Positions 24,934-33,453 of a DNA stretch of 64,000 bases are shown one piece after another. The notes under the pieces are model-generated. The model was not told the DNA's origin. It worked only from the letters and a program-made list of their open reading frames with translations, and made no database searches. Origin of the DNA: Polynucleobacter sp. 78F-HAINBA (GTDB lineage: Bacteria; Pseudomonadota; Gammaproteobacteria; Burkholderiales; Burkholderiaceae); the NCBI RefSeq assembly GCF_018882325.1, contig NZ_JACVOQ010000001.1, forward strand, positions 186,001-250,000. The letters are read 5' to 3'. Made by a program: the position numbers and the translations under genes. Every line of letters begins with the position of its first letter. Positions within the stretch are counted from its first letter, which is position 1.

Positions 24934-26205
24934 CTAATCGATCACTACTGCCATCAGTGCAGTTGCTGCGCCAGCACCCAGAGCCGGAATGCCCCAACGC
25001 TCAAGCGCAGGCAAGGAACTGCCAGTTACTACCTCCACTGGAATATCGCTGATTTCAAGCAACTTAGCGGTAGTAGAGTTTTCAAATAAGCGGCTCAAAG
25101 AGTTTTTCTTCGAGGTACCAATCACAATGCGATTGCATTCAAGTCGCACCGCTTCATCACGAATCGCGCTACCTTTATCTCCGCACACATAAGCAAAGGA
25201 AAAGTTTAGGCCGCGATTTTCAAGGTATGCAGATGCTGAGGCTGCAGCCTGAGCAGCACGTTCAGCATGCCACTCATTAATATCTTGCTTACTCAAAAAT
25301 TTGCCGATGTGGCGATATAAGGTAGGCTGCACATTGCACAAGTAAAAATGTGCACTGGGGTCCTGGCCATAGGTCTTCACAGCATGCTTTACTGCCATTT
25401 CTGAATTTTTTGAACCATCCACAGGAATTAAAATTTTATTCATTTTGCTTTCTCCATAATTAGGGGACTGCTCTTGTAAAACGACATTTGCAGACTCGGG
25501 AACAACAACCGAAGGAGCAATCACACCTTCAAGCGCACGCCTACTTCTAATAAACCCACTAGTTAATACACCCAATACAACAGCCACTTGAATCACATAT
25601 TCCAAAGCTGGGCTCTGGGAAGCAAGCCAATCTTGAGAGAGAGGCTCAGAAGTCATCATTTTTGCGGCCGTCCACGCCAGTACGCCAGCACCTAAGTAGG
25701 TAACTGAAGGGTAGCGCTCGACCAGCTTGAGGATTTGTGTCGAACCCCAGATCACCACTGGAATGCTAATTAACAATCCAAGGACAACCAGCACATAGCT
25801 ACCGTGCGAAGCACCTGCCACTGCAAGAACGTTGTCTAAGCCCATGATGGCATCGGCAATCACAATCGTTTTCATAGCACCCCAAAAAGTGGTGGATGCT
25901 TGGCCATGCTCATCATTCTCTTGCTCGGGATTTAGCAAGCGGTAGGCAATCCAAACCAATAGCAAACCACCTATCAGCATCAAACCGGGGATCTTCAGTA
26001 AGTAGACAACCAATAGCGTCATTGCGCTTCGAACTGCAATCGCACCGACAGCGCCCCAGATAATTGCCTTTTTCTGCAGATGCGCTGGAAGATTTCTAGC
26101 AGCCATCGCAATCACAATGGCGTTATCACCCGCAAGCACCAAGTCAATCACAATAATTGCCAGTAAAGCCGAAAAAAATTCGGGGCTAAATAGTTCCAAT
26201 TTCAT
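24934..26205 (-). CDS. TerC-family membrane protein fused to a UspA domain
   Basis: 423 aa. Residues 10-220 form a TerC/YjbE-type transporter with seven or so helices and the two acidic metal-binding signatures LAGDNAIVIA (25-34) and MGLDNVLAVAG (121-131); relatives export manganese. A linker of about 35 residues leads to a universal stress protein domain (255-396; KILIPVDGSKNSEMA at its start, VIGTSKKNSLSRLFENSTTAKLLE with the ATP-binding-like G-x9-G region). The protein ends in a short hydrophobic tail. Met255 is itself preceded by GGAG 8 nt upstream, so a separate UspA protein may also be made. TerC and Usp are normally separate genes. Confidence 0.85.
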   Translation of the reverse strand: MKLELFSPEFFSALLAIIVIDLVLAGDNAIVIAMAARNLPAHLQKKAIIWGAVGAIAVRSAMTLLVVYLLKIPGLMLIGGLLLVWIAYRLLNPEQENDEHGQASTTFWGAMKTIVIADAIMGLDNVLAVAGASHGSYVLVVLGLLISIPVVIWGSTQILKLVERYPSVTYLGAGVLAWTAAKMMTSEPLSQDWLASQSPALEYVIQVAVVLGVLTSGFIRSRRALEGVIAPSVVVPESANVVLQEQSPNYGESKMNKILIPVDGSKNSEMAVKHAVKTYGQDPSAHFYLCNVQPTLYRHIGKFLSKQDINEWHAERAAQAAASASAYLENRGLNFSFAYVCGDKGSAIRDEAVRLECNRIVIGTSKKNSLSRLFENSTTAKLLEISDIPVEVVTGSSLPALERWGIPALGAGAATALMAVVID

Positions 26206-26324
26206 CTCCTCATTTAATTACCCATGAATTCCATGGATTTCTATGGGGTTAATTTAGGCTGATTTGCACTTAACTAAAAGCAGAGATATATTGATAATAA
26301 TTTCGTAAAAACCTGATAATTAAA
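26206..26324. promoter_or_regulatory. Divergent promoter region, TerC-UspA and nhaR
   Basis: 119 bp, AT-rich. It contains CCCAT (26221-26225) and ATGGG (26243-26247) as arms of an imperfect hairpin in the TerC-UspA leader. I looked for a yybP-ykoY-type manganese riboswitch, which often precedes such genes, and did not recognise one. A GAGGAGATG Shine-Dalgarno precedes the TerC start. Confidence 0.35.
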
Positions 26325-27197
26325 ATGCTCTATAACTACCGTCACCTTTACTACTTTTGGGTAGTGGCCAAAGAAGGCAGTATGTCTAAAGCCGCTGAAC
26401 GCCTCAATATCGCAATCCAGACGATTAGCGCCCAAGTACACGAATTAGAGAAATCACTGGGATATCTACTATTTAAGCCTGCGGGTCGAGGTATCACCCT
26501 CACTGAGTCTGGCTTTGCCGCCCTAGAAATTGCTGATCAAATTTTTCTCTTGGGCGAACGCTTGCCGGAGGCAGTAAGGGAAGCCGCAAGCTCTCCTAAA
26601 ACCAAAATTACAGTTGGTGTATCCGATGGCCTTCCCAAGCTAGTCACTAGACAGCTGCTAGGACCGATCTTAGAAAAAAATGATGTGCAGCTGATTGCGC
26701 ATGAAGGTGAATTTGAAGATCTCTTGGCAGACCTAGCACTTCATAGATTAGATGTTGTGCTTGCAGACAGACCTGCCCCAATCAACAAAAATCTTCACGT
26801 CTACAGTGAAGAATTAATCAAGTCAGCCATTGCATGGTTTGGCCCCAAGAAACTACTCAAAAATTCTAAGAAGGCTTTTCCCGCCTGCCTAAATGAGTTA
26901 CCCATTCTGCTGCCAACCTCTCACTCGAAGGTTCGCCATTTGATAGACCAGTGGTTTGCTGAAAATGGCATCAACCCCAATATTGCAGGGGAGTTTGAGG
27001 ATAGCGCCCTACTGAAAACCTTTGCAGCCAGTGGCCTTGGAGTCTTCCCAGCTGGAGAAAGCATCAAGAAAGATTTACAAGAAACTTATCACATCGAAAT
27101 GATTGGTAAGTGCGAGGATATATATGAATATTTTTATGCCATTCGCTCGGAGAAGAAAATTCAGCACCCACTAGTAGAAGCAATTATCAGGCGTTAG
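26325..27197 (+). CDS. nhaR: LysR-type regulator NhaR
   Basis: 290 aa. The N-terminal helix-turn-helix is YRHLYYFWVVAKEGSMSKAA, then ERLNIAIQTISAQVHELE, the distinctive NhaR version of the LysR DNA-binding domain. The effector domain (about 90-290) has KITVGVSDGLPKLVTRQLL. In E. coli NhaR activates the Na+/H+ antiporter gene nhaA in response to Na+. Here it ends 3 nt before a bicarbonate/sodium permease gene and is probably cotranscribed with it, which suggests a Na+-linked regulation of that permease. Confidence 0.9.
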   Translation: MLYNYRHLYYFWVVAKEGSMSKAAERLNIAIQTISAQVHELEKSLGYLLFKPAGRGITLTESGFAALEIADQIFLLGERLPEAVREAASSPKTKITVGVSDGLPKLVTRQLLGPILEKNDVQLIAHEGEFEDLLADLALHRLDVVLADRPAPINKNLHVYSEELIKSAIAWFGPKKLLKNSKKAFPACLNELPILLPTSHSKVRHLIDQWFAENGINPNIAGEFEDSALLKTFAASGLGVFPAGESIKKDLQETYHIEMIGKCEDIYEYFYAIRSEKKIQHPLVEAIIRR

Positions 27198-27200
27198 GCG

Positions 27201-28169
27201 ATGGCAAATTTTTTAGACCCGGCAATCCTGTTTTTTATATTTGGCGCTTTTGCTGGCGCTGTGAAATCGAACCTGGAAATTCCACAACCCATCGCCCGCT
27301 TTCTGTCACTCTACCTATTAATGGCATTGGGACTCAAGGGTGGTTTCGCACTACACAAATCTGGGTTTACAACTGAAATCGCCCTCTCACTTGGTCTCGC
27401 AATATTTTTAGCCGTCCTGGTACCTATCATTGGTTATCAAATCCTCAGAACAAAGCTAAACGCATTTGATGCAGCGGCTGTTGCCGCTACCTATGGCTCT
27501 GTCAGTGCCGTAACATTCATCACAGCCACCCAATACTTGGATCAATTCAATATCAGCTATGGTGGCCATATGGCAGCAGCGATGGCGCTGATGGAATCTC
27601 CAGCAATCATTCTGGCGATAGTGCTAGCAAATAAAGCGAGGGCTGCACACACAAAACAAACTCAAACTGAAGTTACGCAAACAGGGATCTCAAAAATACT
27701 GCATGAGTCCTTTACCGATGGCGCACAACTTTTACTGCTTGGATCCATGGTAGTTGGCTTGGTAAGTGGAGATGCGGGTCAAAAACTCATGGCACCCTTT
27801 TCCATTGATCTTTTCAAGGGAATGCTCGCATTTTTTCTACTGGATATGGGTTTGATGGCAGCCAGAAATATAAAAGGTCTGAAGGGAAAACCGCCCATCA
27901 CCCTCCTCTATGCAATTGCCTCTCCACTGTCACATGCTCTCATCGCATTAGCACTCTGCAAGTTGATAGGCCTGCCACTTGGCAATACTATTTTGCTGAT
28001 GGTCCTTGCTTCAAGCGCCTCCTATATTGCCGTGCCAGCTGTTTTACGACATGCCTTACCGGAGGTGAATCCAGCCCTCTATATGGGCATGTCGCTAGGT
28101 ATTACTTTCCCATTCAATATTATTTTGGGCATTCCTCTCTATGCCATGCTTGCCAAGCTAGTAATATAA
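27201..28169 (+). CDS. SbtA-type sodium-dependent bicarbonate permease
   Basis: 322 aa integral membrane protein with about ten helices in two repeats. The start FLDPAILFFIFGAFAGAV and ALGLKGGFAL, and the second-half MGLMAARNIKG, match the SbtA/DUF897 family. SbtA takes up bicarbonate with Na+ in cyanobacteria; relatives in heterotrophs are widespread but less studied. No adjacent SbtB (PII-like) gene is present, though a PII-like gene lies 9 kb away in the metal-efflux operon. Expressed with nhaR upstream. Converges on the phasin gene 5 nt away. Confidence 0.82.
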   Translation: MANFLDPAILFFIFGAFAGAVKSNLEIPQPIARFLSLYLLMALGLKGGFALHKSGFTTEIALSLGLAIFLAVLVPIIGYQILRTKLNAFDAAAVAATYGSVSAVTFITATQYLDQFNISYGGHMAAAMALMESPAIILAIVLANKARAAHTKQTQTEVTQTGISKILHESFTDGAQLLLLGSMVVGLVSGDAGQKLMAPFSIDLFKGMLAFFLLDMGLMAARNIKGLKGKPPITLLYAIASPLSHALIALALCKLIGLPLGNTILLMVLASSASYIAVPAVLRHALPEVNPALYMGMSLGITFPFNIILGIPLYAMLAKLVI

Positions 28170-28174
28170 AAGCG

Positions 28175-28744
28175 CTATTTCTTTTTTGGTTTCGGTGTAT
28201 CACTACTTTTTTGTACTGATGAAAACTGACTCATGTTTTCTACGCTCTTCTCAAAGCTTACAAATGAGTCTGCCATTGCCGCACGGATCAATTCAAAATT
28301 CTGGAGCGCATTATTAAATGAGGTTTTGAACACAGAGGTATAAGGCTCAGTTCCAGCCGGAGCATTTTGAGTGGCTTCATTCACAAAATGAATTAAGTCA
28401 TGTTGCGAGTCTTTAATCATCGTCTCAGCAATTTGCGCGAGCTCTTTATTGCCGCTGGCGAAAGCTTGAAAAAGCTGGGCCTGATAGTCAGCAACCTCTT
28501 TTGCAGCCTCTTGCAATACCTCAGCATGTACATAATCAAAAGCCGCCTTTGGATCCTGTGTTTTCATGAGTTCTGCAACTTTGGCTTGCAATCGAGAAGA
28601 TAGCTCTTGCGCAGCACGCTGATTTAATTGGGCGATCTCCTGAGCGCTTGTCAGCGCAGCCTGACCAGCCGCCTGAGCAGCCTTCATTCCCCTTGCCTGA
28701 TTTGCCATTGCACCTAAATCAAACGGATTCTTGCTCATTTGCAC
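28175..28744 (-). CDS. Phasin-family protein
   Basis: 189 aa, entirely helical and rich in Ala, Gln and Lys. The phasin domain covers about residues 25-130 (AQEIAQLNQRAAQELSSRLQ, DPKAAFDYVHAEVLQEAAKEVADYQ), with a basic Lys-Pro-Lys-Lys-Lys tail. Phasins coat polyhydroxyalkanoate granules. The most likely start is Met3, since ATGCAAATG offers two starts. Monocistronic by appearance. Confidence 0.85.
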   Translation of the reverse strand: MQMSKNPFDLGAMANQARGMKAAQAAGQAALTSAQEIAQLNQRAAQELSSRLQAKVAELMKTQDPKAAFDYVHAEVLQEAAKEVADYQAQLFQAFASGNKELAQIAETMIKDSQHDLIHFVNEATQNAPAGTEPYTSVFKTSFNNALQNFELIRAAMADSFVSFEKSVENMSQFSSVQKSSDTPKPKKK

Positions 28745-28837
28745 TCCCTTATTTAATCAGTGATTTTTCAATCTACTCCCGAATGATTGGCAAGGAGATA
28801 GAGAAATACCACTAGAGACTGGCAGAAATGCAAAAGA

Positions 28838-28851
28838 GCGCCCTCAGGCGC
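28838..28851 (-). terminator. Terminator after the parvulin gene
   Basis: GCGCC, 4-nt loop, GGCGC, flanked by T-rich runs on both strands (CTTTTG on the minus strand, CCCTTTTT on the plus strand); 24 nt beyond the parvulin stop. Confidence 0.6.
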
Positions 28852-28874
28852 CCTTTTTAATCATTTGACCTGAT

Positions 28875-29693
28875 TTAACGTACGACGATAGTAGCGCCCT
28901 GACGCAATTGGGACAAGAATTCAAACTGCTTCTTCTGCATCAAACCATTACGAATAGCTGCTTTAGCTTGTTCAAAAGTTGGCGGCTTGCTGGATTTTTT
29001 ATCTTCCAGCTTAATTAAGTACCAGCCTTGTGGCATCTGAATTGGCGCTGGAGAAACCTGGCCTTTAGACAAGGTTGTCAGAACACTGGCAATTTGCGGC
29101 AAGGTCTGACCTGCCTGTACCCAACCTACAGCACCACCCTGAACCTTATTTGGGGCCAATGAAACACTCTTAGCCACTTTATCGAAAGACTCACCTTTTT
29201 TAATTCTGGCCAAGGCAGCTTGCGCATCCGCCTCAGTAGCAACAGCAATATCACTCACCTTGTATTCCACGATCATGCCCTGTGATCCTAAAGAAGCAAT
29301 CTCACGGTTGTACTCTGCCTGGACATCCGCATCACTAACGGGATTTTTCGACATATAAGTAGATAGCTCTAAGTCTGCTAAATAATTTTGACGAATTATG
29401 GCCAACTGACTATTAGCTCTATCAGAATTTGCGAGGCCATCTTTATCGGCCTGTTGTGATAAGAGGGCAATTTCAATCATCTTTGCCAAGACCGCTTTGC
29501 GGAGCTCTGGAGAATCTTTTTGACCTTGAGACAAGGCTGCTTGAATACCTTGCTCAACAAGGTCGTTGGAAATAATGTAGCCATTAACAGAGGCAGCTGC
29601 ATTAATCGGCAGCGAGTTTTGGGAATGGGCCGCCGTAACAAAGCCTAGGGCTATTACAGCGCTTGCAAGCAAACGAATGGAATGTAATTTCAT
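28875..29693 (-). CDS. Periplasmic parvulin-type peptidyl-prolyl isomerase
   Basis: 272 aa. Signal peptide at residues 1-24 (ASAVIALGFVTAAHS). A SurA/PpiD-like N-terminal helical region is followed by a rotamase domain (about 140-235) with VAKSVSLAPNKVQGGAVGWV and QGWYLIKLED, the standard parvulin motifs. It should assist folding of periplasmic or outer-membrane proteins. Length fits PpiC-domain single-parvulin proteins of Burkholderiales. Confidence 0.92.
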   Translation of the reverse strand: MKLHSIRLLASAVIALGFVTAAHSQNSLPINAAASVNGYIISNDLVEQGIQAALSQGQKDSPELRKAVLAKMIEIALLSQQADKDGLANSDRANSQLAIIRQNYLADLELSTYMSKNPVSDADVQAEYNREIASLGSQGMIVEYKVSDIAVATEADAQAALARIKKGESFDKVAKSVSLAPNKVQGGAVGWVQAGQTLPQIASVLTTLSKGQVSPAPIQMPQGWYLIKLEDKKSSKPPTFEQAKAAIRNGLMQKKQFEFLSQLRQGATIVVR

Positions 29694-29741
29694 GAGAACT
29701 CTTTTCTAAAATGTAGAAGCAATTTTAACAGTTGGGTGTTA

Positions 29742-30059
29742 CTAGAAGGTAAAGGTGGCAGGTATTGGCTCAAAAGGCGCAGCGGATTCAGTCTCCTGCG
29801 CTTCAGCCTGCTCTTCACCATCTGGATTTTTGACATAGCGTGAATCAAAAGGCACTTTTGGCTTCTGGCTAACGGGTGGTGGATCCACATAAACCGGGCC
29901 TGAGGGAGTTTCCATCGGCGCAATCGGCTGATTATTAAACTCTTGAATTTGCTTGGGAGTATAGGGTGAGAATGTCTGCGCATTCACACCAACTGGAAAT
30001 GTAAAACTAAAAGTGATTCCGAAGATCAAATACGTTATAAGCCGAATAGAGTAATTCAT
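29742..30059 (-). CDS. Small exported proline-rich protein (about 105 aa)
   Basis: I start it at ATG 30059 (MNYSIRLITYLIFGITFSF), which begins a clear signal peptide cleaved after VNAQ; the longer frame to 30101 adds 14 residues before it. The mature part is rich in Pro, Glu and Gln (VYVDPPPVSQKPKVPFDSRY, EEQAEAQETESAAPFEPIP) and looks unfolded. No family is recognised. It sits between the parvulin and a TauE-type permease gene, all on the minus strand, so it may belong to the same transcript. Confidence 0.55.
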   Translation of the reverse strand: MNYSIRLITYLIFGITFSFTFPVGVNAQTFSPYTPKQIQEFNNQPIAPMETPSGPVYVDPPPVSQKPKVPFDSRYVKNPDGEEQAEAQETESAAPFEPIPATFTF

Positions 30060-30078
30060 AAATCTTTCTTGGTTGTAC

Positions 30079-30888
30079 TTAGGCCAGCAAGCCATCAGCA
30101 ATTAATTTAATACTAGCTACCAATAAGAAAAATTGGACAATGATGTAGTACCACTTAGCCGAAATCCTCTTGGCCAAATAAAAACCTAAATATACCCCTA
30201 CCGGCACTAGAGGTAAAAAAAGTATTGAGGTGGCTAACTGATTAAAGTTCAGTAAATCAAGATAGGCATATGGGGCTAATTTGCCAAAATTAATCACCGT
30301 AAAAAATATCCCCAATGTTGAGGTGTACACCATCGGTGAAACTTTCTCCCTCAGCATATAGATGGTGATTGGCGGACCCCCTATATGCGCAACAAAAGAG
30401 GTAAAGCCTGATACACCCCCCATCAATCTTCCGAGCCAGGGGAATGGCTTAGCCTCTTTCAGGTCCAAGCGTGACATCACAAAGCTTTGAATTAAAAAGA
30501 GTAAGGTAAAGATGCCAATTGAAAGAGAAAGAATCTTGGGCGTAATAGCTGAAAAGAAAAGGCAGCCTAATAACATTCCAAATGCGGCTGGCAACAAGAT
30601 CAGCTTGAGTATTCTCCAATCGGCATTTTTTAGAAAACGTCGTAATCCGACCAAATCAATAGCAATCAAGAGTGGCAATAAGATTGCCAGGGCTTCATTA
30701 ATGCTGGACTGACTTGCCATCAACGGCAATGAAAGCACTCCTAAACCCGCACCAAATCCACTTTTAGAAATCCCTACGATTAAGACGCTAATTGCAGCCA
30801 ATACAAAGAAGATTGAGGAGTGGTCGGTATATGCCTGAACCAAAGAAATCATGAGGGGCTTGCTAAATGGGGTGAGCTGGAGACTCAT
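30079..30888 (-). CDS. TauE/SafE-family permease
   Basis: Up to 269 aa with about eight membrane helices. The family pattern GISKSGFGAGLGVLSLPLM (about 38-56) and GFTSFVAHIGGPPITIYML (about 163-181) is present in both halves. Such proteins export sulfite, sulfoacetate or other anions. A shorter start at Met13 is possible; neither candidate has a convincing Shine-Dalgarno. Different from the TauE-type protein at 52307, which belongs to the persulfide locus. Confidence 0.88.
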   Translation of the reverse strand: MSLQLTPFSKPLMISLVQAYTDHSSIFFVLAAISVLIVGISKSGFGAGLGVLSLPLMASQSSINEALAILLPLLIAIDLVGLRRFLKNADWRILKLILLPAAFGMLLGCLFFSAITPKILSLSIGIFTLLFLIQSFVMSRLDLKEAKPFPWLGRLMGGVSGFTSFVAHIGGPPITIYMLREKVSPMVYTSTLGIFFTVINFGKLAPYAYLDLLNFNQLATSILFLPLVPVGVYLGFYLAKRISAKWYYIIVQFFLLVASIKLIADGLLA

Positions 30889-30962
30889 TTTAGAGCTAAA
30901 ACACTATGAAGGTAGCCATAAAAAGGTATCCTGAAGCATGAAACCTTGTCCATCTCCAAACC

Positions 30963-31493
30963 ATGAAGACTCCGATTTCATTTTCCAATAAGACATATGC
31001 GCTTGATGGTGGGTTGCACTATCTTATTCGACCCATTCAGCTGGATGATCGAGAGCGAATCATTGGGCTCTTTAATCACCTCTCACCTGAGAGTCGCTAC
31101 CTTCGATTTGCCCATTCGATCTCCAAATTACCGGATGATTTTCTGGATGACATTCTGCACCTAGACTATAATAAAGAAATGGCCCTAGTTGCAGTCATAA
31201 CAAATCATTCAGGCATGCAGGAGATTGTTGGAATTTCACGTTATGTGACACCGCCTAAGAAAAGTAGTTGCGAATTCTCATTGAGCGTAAGTGATAGCCA
31301 TACTGCACATGGTATTGGTACACATCTGATGCTTGACCTGATTGCGCATGCAAAAGAAAATGGATTACAAGAAATGCTAGGCTATGTCTTAAGTAAGAAT
31401 CTTAAAATGTTGCACCTTGTTTCTGATCTGGGTTTTCAGATTTCCAATCTCGATGACGACCCCGACTTTAAAACTGTCAGCCTTCTTCTATGA
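30963..31493 (+). CDS. GNAT-family N-acetyltransferase
   Basis: 176 aa. IRPIQLDDRERIIGLFNHLSPESRYLRFA at the N-terminus and SVSDSHTAHGIGTHLMLDLI (acetyl-CoA-binding motif A, about residues 106-125) place it in the GNAT family, like the acetyltransferase domain found in Pat/AcuA-type enzymes. The substrate is not known. Its stop overlaps the start of the isochorismatase gene (ATGA), so the two are coupled. Confidence 0.85.
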   Translation: MKTPISFSNKTYALDGGLHYLIRPIQLDDRERIIGLFNHLSPESRYLRFAHSISKLPDDFLDDILHLDYNKEMALVAVITNHSGMQEIVGISRYVTPPKKSSCEFSLSVSDSHTAHGIGTHLMLDLIAHAKENGLQEMLGYVLSKNLKMLHLVSDLGFQISNLDDDPDFKTVSLLL

Positions 31494-32047
31494 GCCTAAT
31501 GTCTATGAATACATCCAATCAAATTCATGCTGAGTCATCCATCTTGATCTTGATCGATTTACAAGGGCGCTTGATGCCCGCAATAGATCAAGGCGAGGCA
31601 GTACTAAATCAATGCATTCGTACCGCCAAAATTGCCCAACTACTCGAGATTCCGATTATCGGCACGGAGCAGAGCCCAAATAGCCTGGGAAGCAATATTG
31701 AATCCATCAAGTCCTTTTGCAGCACGACCATTAGCAAAGAGCATTTCAACGCCTGTGCCGATGGTCTTACTGCTGCAATTCCTGGCAATCGTCAGCAATG
31801 CATTTTGATGGGATGCGAAACCCATGTTTGCTTAATGCAAACAGCACTCAAACTCATCGATGAAGGCTACGATGTATCGGTAGTGGTAGATGGAGTTGGC
31901 TCACGCAGAGCACTCGATAAGCAAATCGCGCTAGACCGACTGCGAATCGCTGGGGCCAGACTGATCACTGGAGAGATGCTGGGATTTGAGTGGCTCAAGA
32001 GCGCTCAAAATCCAGCCTTCAAAGAAGTTCTTGCTCTACTGAAATAA
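31490..32047 (+). CDS. Isochorismatase-family cysteine hydrolase
   Basis: 185 aa. ILILIDLQGRLMPAI supplies the catalytic Asp and MGCETHVCLMQTAL the catalytic Cys of the family (YcaC-like branch); the Lys is expected in ISKEHFNAC. Members hydrolyse small amide or vinyl-ether substrates; the substrate is unknown. Several Met codons at the start (1, 4 and 6) make the exact N-terminus uncertain. Translationally coupled to the GNAT gene. Confidence 0.88.
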   Translation: MSLMSMNTSNQIHAESSILILIDLQGRLMPAIDQGEAVLNQCIRTAKIAQLLEIPIIGTEQSPNSLGSNIESIKSFCSTTISKEHFNACADGLTAAIPGNRQQCILMGCETHVCLMQTALKLIDEGYDVSVVVDGVGSRRALDKQIALDRLRIAGARLITGEMLGFEWLKSAQNPAFKEVLALLK

Positions 32048-32105
32048 TAGAGCTGGGCTAGTGAGGCTTTATTTGCTATTCTGCATCATCACTTAAAGGA
32101 TTCAT

Positions 32106-32324
32106 ATGACAAACGACACTCAAACCCAAAACGACGAAGATTTTGATTATGGGTGCGAATGCGCCATGACACTCTTAAATGAGCCGACAGAAGATTGCTT
32201 GAATGATCTGATTGACGAGCTTGATGAAGATGGCATGATCGCAACCGAAGTTGTTTATGGTCTATTGGCAACCATCCTCATGAGTATTACTTCCGAAGAT
32301 GAAGATGACGAGGAAGTTCAGTAA
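32106..32324 (+). CDS. Small acidic protein (72 aa)
   Basis: Not recognised. Highly acidic, with a GCECAM motif at residues 17-22 and another Cys at 31. Strongly acidic ends (NDEDFDY; SEDEDDEEVQ). AAAGGA precedes the ATG at a suitable distance, which supports translation. It may be an intracellular regulator or a metal-binding peptide through its three Cys; there is no direct evidence for either. Confidence 0.55.
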   Translation: MTNDTQTQNDEDFDYGCECAMTLLNEPTEDCLNDLIDELDEDGMIATEVVYGLLATILMSITSEDEDDEEVQ

Positions 32325-32328
32325 ATAG

Positions 32329-32634
32329 CTAGGCCAAGACTTGACGGGCAAATTGATCCATAGCGCTTGCCATGGTGATGTCTAGCTCAGTCAAGGCTTT
32401 CATCGAATGAGTGCTCAGGCGCACTGACACCCTATTCCAAGAATTAGACCAATCTGGGTGATGATCGAGCTCTTCAGCAAAGTGTGCGCAAAGCGTCATA
32501 AATTCAAATGCGTCTTTAAAGTCTCTAAACTCAAATACTCGAGTTAACTCCTGAGCGCTCCGATTCACCTGCCACTCGGGCAGTATTTTTTCAAAATCAA
32601 AATCGCTTGCAACTAGCTTAGGCACTAGGGGCAT
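32329..32634 (-). CDS. 4a-hydroxytetrahydrobiopterin dehydratase
   Basis: Pterin-4a-carbinolamine dehydratase of about 101 aa from ATG 32634 (MPLVPKLVASDFDFEKILP), which leaves only a 17-nt overlap with rsuA; the frame reaches 32688. The active-site signature is seen in AHFAEELDHHPDWSNSWNRV, with the paired His and the following DW. The enzyme removes water from oxidised tetrahydrobiopterin after aromatic amino-acid hydroxylation, or may have a moonlighting role where no hydroxylase exists. Cotranscribed after rsuA. Confidence 0.9.
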   Translation of the reverse strand: MPLVPKLVASDFDFEKILPEWQVNRSAQELTRVFEFRDFKDAFEFMTLCAHFAEELDHHPDWSNSWNRVSVRLSTHSMKALTELDITMASAMDQFARQVLA

Positions 32635-33352
32635 CCACGCTTTTAGATAACTTTTGTAAATCTTCTGGATATAGCCAACGCCACTCACCTTCCGCCAAAT
32701 CCGCAGGCATCAGGTATTGGCCGATTTCAGTACGGTGTAGTTTGGCCACATGATTGCCTACTGCGGCCATCATGCGCTTCACCTGATGGTAGCGGCCTTC
32801 AACGATAGTCATTGCCAATACATTTTCGCTGAGCTGTTTGCATGCTGTGGCAAAACAAGGCTTTGGATCGTCATCCAGCACGACACCATTGAGCAAGTGG
32901 TCGATCTGTTTTTGGGTAATAGGCTCTGGAGTGGTGATCTCATACACCTTGCCAATATTCTTCTTTGGCGTAGTCATCTTATGGATAAACTGGCCATCAT
33001 CTGAAATCAGAATTAAGCCAGTAGTATCAAAATCTAAACGGCCAACACATTGCAAGCCCCGCTCTACAAATGGCTTAGGCAATAAGCTATAGACGCTTGG
33101 ATGATGCGTAGTTTTGTGAGAGCACTCATAGTTTGGGGGCTTATTAAAGGCAATATAGGCCTTTTCATGAAACTCCCAGTCCTTGCCTTCCACATTGAGC
33201 ATTAAACCCTCTGTCGCAATGCGCTCCTCTGGATCCTCCGCCAACACACCATTGACCTTGACTAGGTCGGCATAAACTAAATCGCTGCAATAGCGCCTTG
33301 TGCCAAATCCTTGGCTAAATAATATTTTTTCGAGAGAAATTGGTTTGGCCAT
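32618..33352 (-). CDS. rsuA: 16S rRNA pseudouridine(516) synthase RsuA
   Basis: 244 aa. The N-terminal S4 RNA-binding domain (residues 1-55, ISLEKILFSQGFGTRRYCSD) is followed by a pseudouridine synthase core with catalytic D107 in GRLDFDTTGL and the motif EGRYHQVKRMMAAVGNHV (about 184-201). It isomerises U516 of 16S rRNA. Length and layout match the RsuA/RluB/E/F family; RsuA is preferred for its short form, but RluE-type specificity cannot be excluded. Confidence 0.88.
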   Translation of the reverse strand: MAKPISLEKILFSQGFGTRRYCSDLVYADLVKVNGVLAEDPEERIATEGLMLNVEGKDWEFHEKAYIAFNKPPNYECSHKTTHHPSVYSLLPKPFVERGLQCVGRLDFDTTGLILISDDGQFIHKMTTPKKNIGKVYEITTPEPITQKQIDHLLNGVVLDDDPKPCFATACKQLSENVLAMTIVEGRYHQVKRMMAAVGNHVAKLHRTEIGQYLMPADLAEGEWRWLYPEDLQKLSKSVDAPSA

Positions 33353-33453
33353 ATGTTGCCGAGAATACTACAAAGCAGACTGACTACGCGACCCTCAAAT
33401 GAAGCCGTTATGATTGATATATACCTTCTTTTAGCTTCTTACTTACTGTCGCC

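Noticed and set aside
26206..26324. Manganese riboswitch (yybP-ykoY type) before the TerC fusion
   Set aside because: The region is only 119 bp and lacks the conserved loop sequences I would expect.
29690..29983. Minus-strand frame of 97 codons overlapping the proline-rich protein
   Set aside because: Out-of-frame shadow; the overlapping frame has a proper signal peptide and start.
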